Under the pieces are notes generated by a model. The model was not told the DNA's origin. It made no database searches and saw only the letters and a list, made by a program, of their open reading frames with translations. A stretch of 64,000 bases of DNA from Caballeronia ptereochthonis (lineage in GTDB: Bacteria > Pseudomonadota > Gammaproteobacteria > Burkholderiales > Burkholderiaceae), in assembly GCF_001545075.1 (NCBI RefSeq), contig NZ_FCOB02000014.1:1-64000 (forward strand), read 5' to 3'. A program made the translations under genes and the position numbers. Below, one piece after another: positions 46,633-55,631 of the stretch. Numbering within the stretch: the stretch's first letter is position 1; every line of letters starts with the position of its first letter.

Positions 46633-47604
46633 TCAGCCGGCGGGGAAATAATGACCGTTGTCCATGTCCTCGAGCAGACCCGGCTGAGCAGGCTCCCAGC
46701 CGAGAGCCTTGCGCGTGATGGCACTGGACGCCGGGAAGTCGCCCATGACCAAAGCCGAGAGAAACCCGAAGTAGCCCGGCACCATCAGTTCGTCAGCGGG
46801 AATGCTCACAGCGGGCAGGCCCAGGCGAGCGGCGATGGCCTCAGCAATCTCACGGAACCGGATACCTTCGTCGGCAACCGCGTGCCAGGTCTTGCCGGCA
46901 GGACCTTTCTCCAATGCCAGTCGGAACAAAGAGGCCAGATCGCGGATGTGCACGGCGGGCCACCGGTTCTCGCCGTCTCCGGGGTAGCCGATGACGCCCT
47001 TCTCCTTCGCGAGCCCGATCAGGATCTGGAGGAAGCCGACGCGATCGGCCGTGCTGTGTGCGATGAGGGGAATCCGCACGACCGAAGACCGCACGCCTTG
47101 CTCGGCAAGACCGACGACAGCGGTCTCCACGACGTTGCGAGCCCGCAGGGTGCCGGCGTCCAGGGGCCTGCTAGGAAGGGCGGGGTCATCCTCGGTCGCC
47201 GGTCGGCCCAGGCTGACCGGTGCGACAATAGGGGCTTCCCGACCCACGTTCGTGGGTGCGCCGATGCTGCCTGCAACGACCAGCGGTTTTCCGGTCCCCG
47301 CCAGCGCCTCGCCGAAAGCGAGCACGATTGAGAGTTCCGAATCGCCTAAGGCGGTGATCCCACCAGCCTGAAGCAGGTCAGCCCGGTATCCGACATGGAT
47401 GACACCGTCGGACTCGGCCGCTGCCGCCTTGAGCCCATCGAGGTCGCTAAGATCTCCGCGACGCGCCTTGGCGCCGAGCGCGGACACCGCAGCCGCCGAG
47501 TCGTCCGTTCGGGCCAAGGCGGTGACCTCGTGGCCGGCCGCGACGAGGTGGGGAATGATGTGCGAACCGGCGTGGCCGGTCCCGCCAGTGACGAAGACGT
47601 GCAT
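46633..47604 (-). CDS. SDR-family NAD(P)-dependent epimerase/reductase-like protein
   Basis: 323 aa from ATG 47604, preceded by AAGGAG at 7 bases. VFVTGGTGHAGSHIIPHL is an extended-SDR Rossmann motif; ARRGDLSDLDGL and VIHVGYRAD follow the usual NmrA/epimerase pattern. Extended SDR enzymes reduce or epimerise many small substrates; this one is unassigned. It lies between the two F420-type reductases on the same strand, suggesting a joint redox function controlled by the HxlR regulator. Confidence 0.85.
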   Translation of the reverse strand: MHVFVTGGTGHAGSHIIPHLVAAGHEVTALARTDDSAAAVSALGAKARRGDLSDLDGLKAAAAESDGVIHVGYRADLLQAGGITALGDSELSIVLAFGEALAGTGKPLVVAGSIGAPTNVGREAPIVAPVSLGRPATEDDPALPSRPLDAGTLRARNVVETAVVGLAEQGVRSSVVRIPLIAHSTADRVGFLQILIGLAKEKGVIGYPGDGENRWPAVHIRDLASLFRLALEKGPAGKTWHAVADEGIRFREIAEAIAARLGLPAVSIPADELMVPGYFGFLSALVMGDFPASSAITRKALGWEPAQPGLLEDMDNGHYFPAG

Positions 47605-47651
47605 GTAACTGCTCCTTGTGAGTGATGCGAGAAGTGGTGGTACCCGTGCGC

Positions 47652-48286
47652 TCAGCCGGGAAGGCCGATACCGAGTGAGAAGTTGGTGTGGTTGACGGAG
47701 TGGGTGACGAGGCCTAGCGTCAGCAGGACAGCGTGCTCCAGCGTCCGCGCCATGGGCAACTTCCCGTATCCATCGGGCGCAGCCCGAGGCTTTCGATGCA
47801 TGCCGAGACGCGTCCCTTCGCCTGCGCGTCGTCCCCGGCGAGGAACACGTCCAATGGGTTGCCTCCGCCTGGCCTCGCAGCCAGTACGTGAGAGAACTGG
47901 GTATTGAACGCCTTGACGACATCCGCATCGGCGGGGGCGACCTTGACGATCTCCGGCGCGCCGAAACTGTCCTCAGAGGTCACAAAGCCCCTGAAGTCGG
48001 CGTCGATGGGGTTGGTGATGTCGACGAGGAGCTTGCCTGACAGCCCCTCGCGGTACTGCCTCACCATGTCGAGAACGGCTGCGTAGGGAATCGCCAGGAT
48101 GACGATGTCTGCGGCCGGGGCCGCGCCGAACGTTCCTCTCGTCGCGCCAGCTCCGACCTGCCCGGCCAGCATCGGCGCCTTGGCGGTTTCGCGACTCGTC
48201 ACCTCGACAGTGTGTCCGGCCCTGGCGGCGAGACCGCCGATCGCTGCGGCCATGCCACCTGCGCCGATGACGCTGATAGTGCTCAA
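47652..48286 (-). pseudogene. F420-type NADP reductase, frameshifted copy
   Basis: Starts at a TTG (48286) with strong AAGGAG upstream and reads STISVIGAGGMAAAIGG, DIVILAIPYAA, VVKAFNTQFSHVL. Near 47760-47766 the frame shifts: the encoded frame ends SCPWRGRWSTLSC, while the neighbouring frame continues LPMARTLEHAVLLTLGLVTH and ends SLGIGLPG at 47652, the expected family C-terminus. One base is missing from a GGG/CCC run. The product would lack the last about 37 residues. A sequencing error is the alternative. Confidence 0.75.
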
Positions 48287-48347
48287 GTAACGTCTCCTTG
48301 TGAGTCGATAGGTGCTCGCATTCTCTAAGGGTCATGCTAGCCAAATG

Positions 48348-48395
48348 ACTTGCAAAAAACAAGTAATCATGAAAATTTACTTGCGTCATGCAAGT
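48348..48395. promoter_or_regulatory. Two tandem 17-bp operator-like repeats for HxlR
   Basis: ACTTGCAAAAAACAAGT (48348-48364) and ACTTGCGTCATGCAAGT (48379-48395) are 17-bp inverted repeats with the same half-site ACTTG. Their centres are 31 bp apart, three helical turns. They lie between the divergent HxlR gene and the reductase cluster. Confidence 0.7.
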
Positions 48396-48412
48396 GATGT
48401 TAGAGTCTAGCT

Positions 48413-48865
48413 ATGAAGACGACATCGAAAGAAGACGTTCGGTCCCACTGCGCAGTGAACTACGGCGTGGAGATATTCGGCGACCGGTGGTCGCTCCTGA
48501 TCATTCGTGACATCGTTTTTGTTGGCAAAAAGACATATGGCGAGTTCCTGAAATCGGAAGAGGGCATCGCGACCAATGTCCTTGCTTCTCGACTTGCCTT
48601 TCTTGAGGCGCAGGGAATTCTCTCGAGGGCGCCCAACCCCGGCGACAGGCGCAAGGACTTCTATACTCTGACCGAGAAGGGCCTGGACCTCATTCCCATC
48701 ATGTTTAACATAGTCATATGGAGTGCGAAGTACGATTCGAAGTCGTACGTCCGGCAAAGCAAGGAGTTTTTTGCTCGATTAAGTCGAAACCCAATGCAAG
48801 TCAGCGAAGAGGTGAAAGCGCTGGTGCGCAATGGCGGATGTGTCTTTCCTGAGAGCAAGGAATGA
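48413..48865 (+). CDS. HxlR family transcriptional regulator
   Basis: 150 aa. A winged-helix regulator: FGDRWSLLIIRDIVFVGKKTYGEFLKSEEGIATNVLASRLAFLEAQGILSR has the HxlR pattern (WSLLIIRD, RLxxLE). HxlR proteins sense electrophiles, aldehydes or oxidants, often through cysteines; this one has Cys13 and Cys145. Its start lies 18 bp after the right operator, so it probably autoregulates and also represses or activates the divergent reductase/SDR cluster. Confidence 0.92.
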   Translation: MKTTSKEDVRSHCAVNYGVEIFGDRWSLLIIRDIVFVGKKTYGEFLKSEEGIATNVLASRLAFLEAQGILSRAPNPGDRRKDFYTLTEKGLDLIPIMFNIVIWSAKYDSKSYVRQSKEFFARLSRNPMQVSEEVKALVRNGGCVFPESKE

Positions 48866-49199
48866 ACAAGACGGTAAGCGCCGTGTCACGTCGCGCGAAC
48901 CGATATGCACACGCCACCACCGGCTATCAGGTGAAGTTGCACCTACCCCAGTTGCTGCTCCAGGTTCGAAAGACTTAAATCATTAACAGCAAGAGGCAGA
49001 ACGGGTCCATCTTGGTGTACACGTTCAAAAAATAAGCAGTTGAGTGTGCTGAGCGTGCAGAAGATGTAAGTTCCCTCAGAGTTCTTCCTTGTGGACAGGT
49101 TGACTTTCGAAAAAAGTGTGCTGGTCTGCGAGTGCACGAAGATATGTCACTCGGACAGCGGCGGAAGGTTCCATTGTGATCAAACTATTGGAGATCTGA
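48866..49199. other. Intergenic stretch after HxlR gene
   Basis: About 330 bp, lower GC than the neighbourhood. A 64-codon frame (48943-49137, minus, MHSQTSTLFSKVNLS) has no family match or ribosome-binding site. No RNA gene is visible. Confidence 0.3.
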
Positions 49200-49796
49200 A
49201 ATGGGAATGAACAACCGAGATTGCGGGTGATTGTGCTTCACGGCGCGCACGGGGAGCCGGCTACGAATTGGTTTCCGTGGTTCAACTCGGCACTGAGCGA
49301 AGAAGGTATCGATGTACTACGGCCTTAGCTTCCACTCCGGAAGGTCAGTCTTTGGAAGCCTGGCTCGATGACTATGATCGTGCGGTTGAACCGTCGTCTT
49401 TGGCCCCGACTATCCTGGTTGGGCATAGCTTGGGAGCAGTATTCGCGCTGCGATTGGTAGAGCGGTCAATAGAGCCGTTTCACGGCTTGTTCCTGGCCTC
49501 GCCATTCATCGGTGCGCTAGGCCTTCCCGACTACGACACTATCAATCATTCGTTCTTTGCTGAATCGTTCGATTCGGCCGGCATCCGCGATCGAAAAGGC
49601 AAAGCGGGGCGATGCTGGGCGGGCGACAACGTTCCCTACGTTCCACTCGCGCGGTCGCAGGAGGGTAGCCCGCAGCCTGGAAATGCCAATCGAGATTGTC
49701 CCTGGCGGCGGCCATTTCAACTGCGAGACGGGATTCAATGCTTTCCCTCGATTGTTCGAAGCTATTCTGACTGAATGCGGCAGCACGGCGACCTGA
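49200..49796 (+). pseudogene. RBBP9/YdeN-type alpha/beta hydrolase, multiply frameshifted
   Basis: Three frames must be joined to read the family: RVIVLHGAHGEPATNWFPWF ending LRP then TAG near 49328; TPEGQSLEAWLDDYDRAV, ILVGHSLGAVFALRLVE (nucleophile Ser), PYVPLARSQE near 49650; and VARSLEMPIEIVPGGGHFNC, ending TECGSTAT at 49796. Shifts are near 49330 and 49668, and the N-terminal ATG is also out of frame. All parts of a serine hydrolase of about 185 aa are present but not in one frame, so it is decayed. Confidence 0.75.
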
Positions 49797-50260
49797 GTAT
49801 TTGTTTTACTCGTCGTATGAACGCAGGCGCGTCTTCAGGAGGGGTAAACGGAACTGCGATGACACTGCAACTGCTCACAGGATCAACCTCTGGCATGGCG
49901 ACGTCATGAGTGCGGTCGCGAATGACCGTTTGTGGACTTGGAAACGACCTCGCGGCAACATAGGACGGTCGGCCGCCGTGGATCGACTGTTGCCCGACGC
50001 GGCCGATCTGTGGCCGACGACGCCCGCCGGTCGACGTCGGACCGGGGTCGGCCAGGAGGAGACGTTCGCCCGCTGGGTTGTCCATTCAGACGCCCGCTTT
50101 ACTTGGATACCTGTCGTCGAAGCGTTGAAACCATGACAGCGCGATCGGCGGCAACGGAAGCTGTACTGGCCCAGCCTAACAATGTGTCGACCGAGGCATT
50201 GTCCTCCGGTAAGTGGAGTCACGACTGCATACAGGAAATGCGAGGCGTGCATGGTCTGGG
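49797..50260. other. Region without a recognisable gene
   Basis: 464 bp. A 111-codon frame (49801-50136, plus) and a 125-codon frame on the other strand overlap; neither has a family match. Possibly decayed coding sequence. Confidence 0.3.
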
Positions 50261-50995
50261 TTACGCGGGCGGCGCCACTGACGCGCCGATAATGTTGTGC
50301 CGTGCGAGTGCTTGGGCGACGAGCCCCGATAACTTCGCTTCCTCGACAAACGCACCCAATGCTTGTGCTGCCGCGGTGCCACGGCTTTTCGGCATGCCCA
50401 TCGCCTGACGGATCACCATGAATCGCTCGTCTAGCAGGCGCAGGCCCGACGTCTCGCGGGCATCGGCTTCGAGCTGCTGCTTTACTCCCGCTGCGACTTC
50501 GAGGTCCTGTTCGAGGAATGTTCGCACGACGGTGGGTGAGGTCGGTGCGCGCACGATCTGCGCATGTTTCAGTTCGCGCGTGAGGAAAAGATCGTAAGCG
50601 CTGCCTTTGCCAACGACCAAGCGGTTTCGCGGCTGGTCGACATCTTCGTTGCGGCGAATTGGCGATGCGTCGCGCACGAGGTAATAGCCTTCGATCAGCA
50701 CATACGGCTCGGTAAACGCTATGGTTTCGCCCCGCTGCGGGTCCACGGCGAAGAAGCCAAAGTCCGCGCGCTCCTCGCTTACCGCCTGGACGGATTCGCC
50801 AGCCGAATCGAACACCACGAGTTCCAGTTCTACGTCGAGCGTTGCCGCAAACGCGCGCGCGAGATCGACCGAAACACCGGCCGGCGCACCGGATGCGTCC
50901 TTGCCCGCAAGAATCGGATTGCCCAGGTTAATTGACGCGCGCAGCTTGCACCTGGGGGTGAAGGCTCGAATGATTGACGATTCGGGTGTCATCAT
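50261..50995 (-). CDS. Type 3 periplasmic-binding-fold protein without signal peptide
   Basis: 244 aa. It has the fold of amino-acid ABC transporter binding proteins (SBP_bac_3): LRASINLGNPILAGKD, GVSVDLARAFAATLDVELELVVFD, ADFGFFAVDPQRGETIAFTEPYV, and VVGKGSAYDLFL. The N-terminus is short and charged (MMTPESSIIRAFTPRCK) with no Sec signal, and no ABC permease is adjacent. It may be a cytoplasmic enzyme or sensor derived from a binding protein. It lies in front of the ACS-type MFS gene on the same strand. Confidence 0.8.
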   Translation of the reverse strand: MMTPESSIIRAFTPRCKLRASINLGNPILAGKDASGAPAGVSVDLARAFAATLDVELELVVFDSAGESVQAVSEERADFGFFAVDPQRGETIAFTEPYVLIEGYYLVRDASPIRRNEDVDQPRNRLVVGKGSAYDLFLTRELKHAQIVRAPTSPTVVRTFLEQDLEVAAGVKQQLEADARETSGLRLLDERFMVIRQAMGMPKSRGTAAAQALGAFVEEAKLSGLVAQALARHNIIGASVAPPA

Positions 50996-51079
50996 GATGG
51001 GATGAGATTTGAGTTAGAGATTCTTTTATATGTGCAGTAGTTCGCTGGGGAGTGCCGTGGCGGATTTGCGCCTGGGCGT

Positions 51080-52360
51080 TCAGCCACAGATGCGCGCTTC
51101 ATTCGATTCGAACTGCGCCGTGGCTCGCGGACGCAGCAGGATCGCTACGGCGAGGACACTGACGAGCGAGATGCTGCCCGCCAGCACGAACGCGCTAAAG
51201 AACGTATGGCTCTGCTGGACGAGAAATCCCGTCAGGGCCGGGCCGACGATGCCCGCGCAGTTGGCTATCGAATGCACGCAGCCGCCGACGCTGCCGAGCT
51301 TCGGTCCGGGTATGGTGTCCTGAATCAGCGCCCAGTACGTGCTCCCACTCAGATACAACGCGAACACCGCGATGGCCATCAGCAACAGCGCGCTAGCCGT
51401 GGTCGTGACAGTGCCCGCAAGTGTGACGCAGATGCCCGCGGCGCCGAGGCACACAATCAATACCCACTTGCGAGCGCGCAACGCGTTGCCCGTACGACGA
51501 AAGATCCAATCGGACAGCGCGCCGCTCAAGCCATAACCGATGAAGCCCAGCAGCCAAGGGAGAACCGTCGCGAGACTCATACTTTTCAGGCTCAGATGGC
51601 GGTCCATCGTCAGGAAGCTCGGGAACCATGTGAGGAAGAAGAAAAGGACGTAGCTATAGCCAAAGTACGAAATCATCGCCGCGAGAATGGCGGGCTGCTT
51701 CAGGTAGAAACCGAGGCGCTTCACGTCGGCGGGATCTTCGGAAACGCTGCGGTCGGATTCGATCATGAGGCGCTCATCGTTCGATACGCGCGGATGCTGA
51801 TGGGGCTTGTCTGTGGCCAAGAAGTGCCAGAAGATCAGCCAAATCAGCCCGAAACACGCAACGCCCGCGAATGCGACGCGCCAGCCGTAGGCAGCCGTCA
51901 ACAGGCCGACCACCGGACCCGCCAATGCGCCGCCCAGCGGCAGTCCACAATTGGCGAAACCGAAGGCGGTAGCCGACTCCCTGTGAGGGAACCAGTTATT
52001 GACCATCTTGTTGATCGTCGTCGCGAGCGGTCCCTCGGCCATGCCGAAGAGAGTGCGGATCGCTAGCAGCGAGCCGAAGCCGGTAGCGAGGCCGGTCGCG
52101 CCGCACAACAACGACCACGCCAAGATCGCGCCGGAGAACACGCGCTTGCCGCCCCACCGGTCGGCCGCCCAGCCGCCGATGAAATTGAATGCCGCATAGC
52201 CGATGAAAAAGGTCGAAAACACCAGCCCGAGGCTGGCCGGTGAGATGTGCAGTTCCTGCGCCACGGCGGGGGCGGCGACGGACAGCGCCGAGCGGTCGAG
52301 ATAATTGATGAAGCCTGCAATGAACAGCAGCAGGACGATGCGCCAACGGATGTTTGTCAC
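51080..52360 (-). CDS. ACS-family MFS transporter
   Basis: 426 aa, 12 predicted membrane helices. Anion:cation symporter type signature FINYLDRSALSVAAPAVAQEL near the N-terminus; GGWAADRWGGKR is motif A, and the helix 4-5 region reads RTLFGMAEGPLATTINKMVNNWFP. These carriers import organic acids such as hexuronates, glucarate, phthalate or tartrate. Downstream of the Ldh-type dehydrogenase gene on the same strand, so it may bring in the substrate for that enzyme. Confidence 0.88.
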   Translation of the reverse strand: MTNIRWRIVLLLFIAGFINYLDRSALSVAAPAVAQELHISPASLGLVFSTFFIGYAAFNFIGGWAADRWGGKRVFSGAILAWSLLCGATGLATGFGSLLAIRTLFGMAEGPLATTINKMVNNWFPHRESATAFGFANCGLPLGGALAGPVVGLLTAAYGWRVAFAGVACFGLIWLIFWHFLATDKPHQHPRVSNDERLMIESDRSVSEDPADVKRLGFYLKQPAILAAMISYFGYSYVLFFFLTWFPSFLTMDRHLSLKSMSLATVLPWLLGFIGYGLSGALSDWIFRRTGNALRARKWVLIVCLGAAGICVTLAGTVTTTASALLLMAIAVFALYLSGSTYWALIQDTIPGPKLGSVGGCVHSIANCAGIVGPALTGFLVQQSHTFFSAFVLAGSISLVSVLAVAILLRPRATAQFESNEARICG

Positions 52361-52500
52361 CTATTGCTCCTTGGAGCTTATTATGTATTTGAGACCGGGC
52401 GCTCGAACGAGCCACCCGGCCCGTCAATTCTGCCTGCTCGCCGCCACGCCGCACGTGCATGGCGGCGCAGGGCTGCGGACCTGACGGACGAATCGAAGCC

Positions 52501-53550
52501 TCAACGCTGCGGCTGTGCGGCCGCTTGCAGCATCGCCAACTGTGCCGCGCCAATGTCGATGCCTTCGGCCATCTGGCGTTCCAGCCGGCCAAGTTCGATC
52601 TCGCCGGGCACAATCACCGGCGCATCCGGATCGGCGGGCTCGGAGCCGTGCAGGATTGCCGCATAGTCGGCCATACGCGCGGCGAGCCACGCACCGCTGC
52701 CGAGCTTGGACGTATCAATCAGAATGAAGAAGTGGCCAAGATTTTGCGGCTCTTCGGGGTCGTCTTCCCACGACTTGACGTGCGTCAGGTACGCCGCGCC
52801 GGAAAGCAGTCCAGCGAACAGATCGACGACGAGCGCGAGCCCGTAGCCTTTGTGGCCGCCGATCGGAAGCAGGAAGCCGTCGAGTGCGGCTTTCGGGTCG
52901 GTTGTCGGCTTGCCCTGCGCATCGGTCGCCCAATCGCCCGGAATCGCTTCGCCGCGCTTGAGCGCGTTGCGAATTTTGGCTCGCGCGGCGACGCTAATCG
53001 CCATGTCCAGAATGAACGGATGGCCGTCCGGGTTCGGGACGCCGAACCCGACGGGGCTGTTGCCCAAGCGCGCGTCGGTGCCGCCCCACGGCGCGATCGT
53101 CGTCGTCGCGTTGCTGCCGATAATGCTGGCAAACCCCTGCGTGGCGGCGAGGTACGAATACGGCGACACCGGGCCGAAATGATTGCTGCCGCGGACGAAT
53201 ACGCACGCGATGCCGTTTTTGCGCGCGGCCGTCATCGCCAGATCGAGTGCCCGATAGCCGACGAGCGGGCCGATGCCATTGTCGCCGTCAAGGCGGTGAA
53301 GCGCCGGGCCGACCTGTTGGGTCGTGATCGACGGCGTGGGATTGATGCCGCCGATGCGCAGGCGAGAGCCGTACGATTCAATTCGGCTTGTGCCGTGAGT
53401 GCGCAAACCGAACAGGTCGGCGAGCACGAGAATAGTGGCGGTATCGGTAGCGTCGGTGCGATTCAGGCCGAGCGCGCAGAGTGCTTCGATGGTCAGCTCG
53501 GTCAATTGCGCCTTGCTGACGGTGCCGTGGGTTGCGGTGGGGTCGGTCAT
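52501..53550 (-). CDS. Ldh-family (malate/L-lactate/ureidoglycolate type) dehydrogenase
   Basis: 349 aa of the YlbC/YiaK/MdhC superfamily, NAD(P)-dependent oxidoreductases of 2-hydroxy acids unrelated to classical LDH. Landmarks: LRTHGTSRIESY, GSNHFGPVSPYSYLA (with the catalytic His), APWGGTDARLGNSPVGFGVP, LPIGGHKGYGLALVVDLFAGLLSG. The start is ATG 53550 with GGAGAC upstream; the longer frame beyond is not family-like. The next gene downstream is an ACS-type MFS transporter, which supports a role in 2-hydroxyacid use. Confidence 0.9.
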   Translation of the reverse strand: MTDPTATHGTVSKAQLTELTIEALCALGLNRTDATDTATILVLADLFGLRTHGTSRIESYGSRLRIGGINPTPSITTQQVGPALHRLDGDNGIGPLVGYRALDLAMTAARKNGIACVFVRGSNHFGPVSPYSYLAATQGFASIIGSNATTTIAPWGGTDARLGNSPVGFGVPNPDGHPFILDMAISVAARAKIRNALKRGEAIPGDWATDAQGKPTTDPKAALDGFLLPIGGHKGYGLALVVDLFAGLLSGAAYLTHVKSWEDDPEEPQNLGHFFILIDTSKLGSGAWLAARMADYAAILHGSEPADPDAPVIVPGEIELGRLERQMAEGIDIGAAQLAMLQAAAQPQR

Positions 53551-53771
53551 GGACGGGTCGTCTCCTTCGATCAAAAAATCGTGCGATTCAAGCGGCTGCT
53601 GCGGCACAGCGCTTGTGTTTCGCACATGATCGGACAGAAGACATTCGCATGACAAACGCATATTTTCGTTCGATTGGTGTGTCACGCGCACGAATGGGAA
53701 GGGAAACGATGCGACGCCGGTTACGAGGCAGGTCACTGCGCGCTGCACGAGGTTTGGACGAGGGGCTTCAC

Positions 53772-54689
53772 TTAGCCAGCAGTGCTCGCGGGCAGCGCAT
53801 CCGATGCGCGCATCTCCGTCAGCAACTGAAGGAAGAAGCGTCCAGCGGAAGACAAGCCGCGTCCGCGACGCTGGAGTACGCCCAGCGTGCGCCGAATCGG
53901 CGGATCGACGAGCGCGACGCTGGTAAGCGCCTTGTGCGGGCCCCGCGGCATAGCGAGGCGAGGCACGACGCCTACGCCAAGCCCCGCTTCGATCAGGCTC
54001 ACGAGTGCCGGCACATGGCGCACTTCGCAAAACCATTTCGGCCGGTCAGCCACGCCCGCCAGGCCTTCGTCTATGACCGCGCGGTTGCCGCTGCCTTGTG
54101 CGATGGCCAGATAGTCAAGGTCCCCCAGTTCCGCCCAGGTGACGGATTTGCGCTTCGCCAGCGGATGACTGCGCGGGCAGGCGAGAACGAAAGGGTCATC
54201 AAGGAGCGGCGTGAACTCGATGTCAGGCTCCTGCGTGCCGACATAAGTGAGACCAAAATCGGCCTCGCCGCGCGCGACGGCGAGAAAAACCGTCGAAGAC
54301 GGCTCGTCAATCAAGCGCAGTCGGATGCCCGGGTAACGCTGGTGATAGACCCCAATCGCTTCCGGAAGAAAATAACGCACTGCCGAGGGCACGCATGCAA
54401 TCGTGAGTTCGCCGGTCATGTTCCGTGCAAGATCGTCGAACTCAAGTATCGAATTATCGATCTCGTTGAGGATTCGATACGCGCGCTCCAGAAAGCCGCG
54501 ACCGACGATGGTTAGATCCATTTTGCGCGTGGTTCGCTCGAAAAGCCTGACGCCCAAAGCGTCCTCCAGCTTCTCGATTCGACGCGATAGCGCCGACGCC
54601 GAAAGATGCAACGTGTCCGCGGCAGCACGAAAGCTGCCCAGGTCAGCTGTCGCGACGAAGGCGCGCAAATCGGATATCTCGAAGTTCAT
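53772..54689 (-). CDS. LysR family transcriptional regulator
   Basis: 305 aa from ATG 54689 (an upstream ATG would add four residues). The N-terminal HTH LRAFVATADLGSFRAAADTLHLSASALSRRIEKLEDALGVRLFERTTRKM is typical; the C-terminal effector domain runs from about residue 90. It is divergent from the MBL hydrolase gene, and lies 5' of the Ldh gene on the same strand with a gap of 220 bp, so it may control both transcripts. Confidence 0.93.
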   Translation of the reverse strand: MNFEISDLRAFVATADLGSFRAAADTLHLSASALSRRIEKLEDALGVRLFERTTRKMDLTIVGRGFLERAYRILNEIDNSILEFDDLARNMTGELTIACVPSAVRYFLPEAIGVYHQRYPGIRLRLIDEPSSTVFLAVARGEADFGLTYVGTQEPDIEFTPLLDDPFVLACPRSHPLAKRKSVTWAELGDLDYLAIAQGSGNRAVIDEGLAGVADRPKWFCEVRHVPALVSLIEAGLGVGVVPRLAMPRGPHKALTSVALVDPPIRRTLGVLQRRGRGLSSAGRFFLQLLTEMRASDALPASTAG

Positions 54690-54869
54690 TCCAATGGTCA
54701 CACCGGCCGGTAAAAGAGTCGCTCAGTGTCAACCCACCGGCGCGCGGTGTCAATTCGTGCGTGCGACACACGAATCAGCCGATTTTTTGCGCTTAACCCG
54801 CTGCGCGGTTTGGCTGATCATCTTGGAAAACGATCCGGCAGGCTCGAACAATTAAAGAATGGAGACGAT

Positions 54870-55631
54870 ATGTATCAGGTAGATGTCCTGATCCAGGGCT
54901 ATCCAGGCAAGGCGGTATGCCACGGCGGTCTGGGTTGGAGCACGATTGCATTGCTTCGTGGTCGCAACCGTACGATTCTCATCGACGTAGGCGCATTCGG
55001 CGTGCGTCGAGAGTTACTCAAGCAACTGCGCCAGCACGGGGTGGAACCAGAAGCCATTACCGATGTCGTGCTGACGCACGCGCACTACGATCACTCGGTC
55101 AACTTTACGCTGTTCCCAACGGCCACGATCTGGATCGGCGAGGACGAGCTTGCGTGGGCCGAGCGCCAGCCGCCCGGGTTCAATCCGCTGCCGGAACTGT
55201 ATGTCCGCGAGTTGGCGGCCTCTTCGCGCGTTCGCCGTGTGGCGGCCAACGAGATGTTCATTGAGGGCATCCGCGCGATTCCCGCGCGAGGCCACACACC
55301 GGGTAGTCTGCTGTTCCATCTCGAGGCTAACGAGCCGCCCGTATTGTTTACGGGCGACGCCGCGAAGAACCGCGCCGAACTGCTGTCGCACGACGTGGAC
55401 GCGACCGCTGACAGGGCGGAGAGTCAGGACACGATAGACCGAATCTGGAGACTATGGCGAGCAACACCCGGCGCCATTCTGATACCGGGGCACGATCTGA
55501 GCATGCGGCTCGATGATAACGGCAATCCGGCATACACCGGCCGCCGCTCGGCCGCCATCGCGGCGTGGTTCGGCGAATCGATCGAGCTGACGGCGAAGAT
55601 CGACCTTGAAAAGTCATCGGAGGCGGCATGA
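54870..55631 (+). CDS. Metallo-beta-lactamase-fold hydrolase
   Basis: 253 aa from ATG 54870 with GGAGA upstream. The metal motif HxHxDH reads VVLTHAHYDHSVN, followed by ARGHTPGSLLFHL (third His ligand), FTGDAAKN (Asp ligand) and IPGHDLSM. This is the MBL-fold hydrolase group, similar to lactonases and N-acyl-homoserine lactone hydrolases. The stop overlaps the start of the next gene by 4 bp (ATGA), so it is coupled to an MFS transporter. Substrate could be a lactone of an imported acid. Confidence 0.9.
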   Translation: MYQVDVLIQGYPGKAVCHGGLGWSTIALLRGRNRTILIDVGAFGVRRELLKQLRQHGVEPEAITDVVLTHAHYDHSVNFTLFPTATIWIGEDELAWAERQPPGFNPLPELYVRELAASSRVRRVAANEMFIEGIRAIPARGHTPGSLLFHLEANEPPVLFTGDAAKNRAELLSHDVDATADRAESQDTIDRIWRLWRATPGAILIPGHDLSMRLDDNGNPAYTGRRSAAIAAWFGESIELTAKIDLEKSSEAA

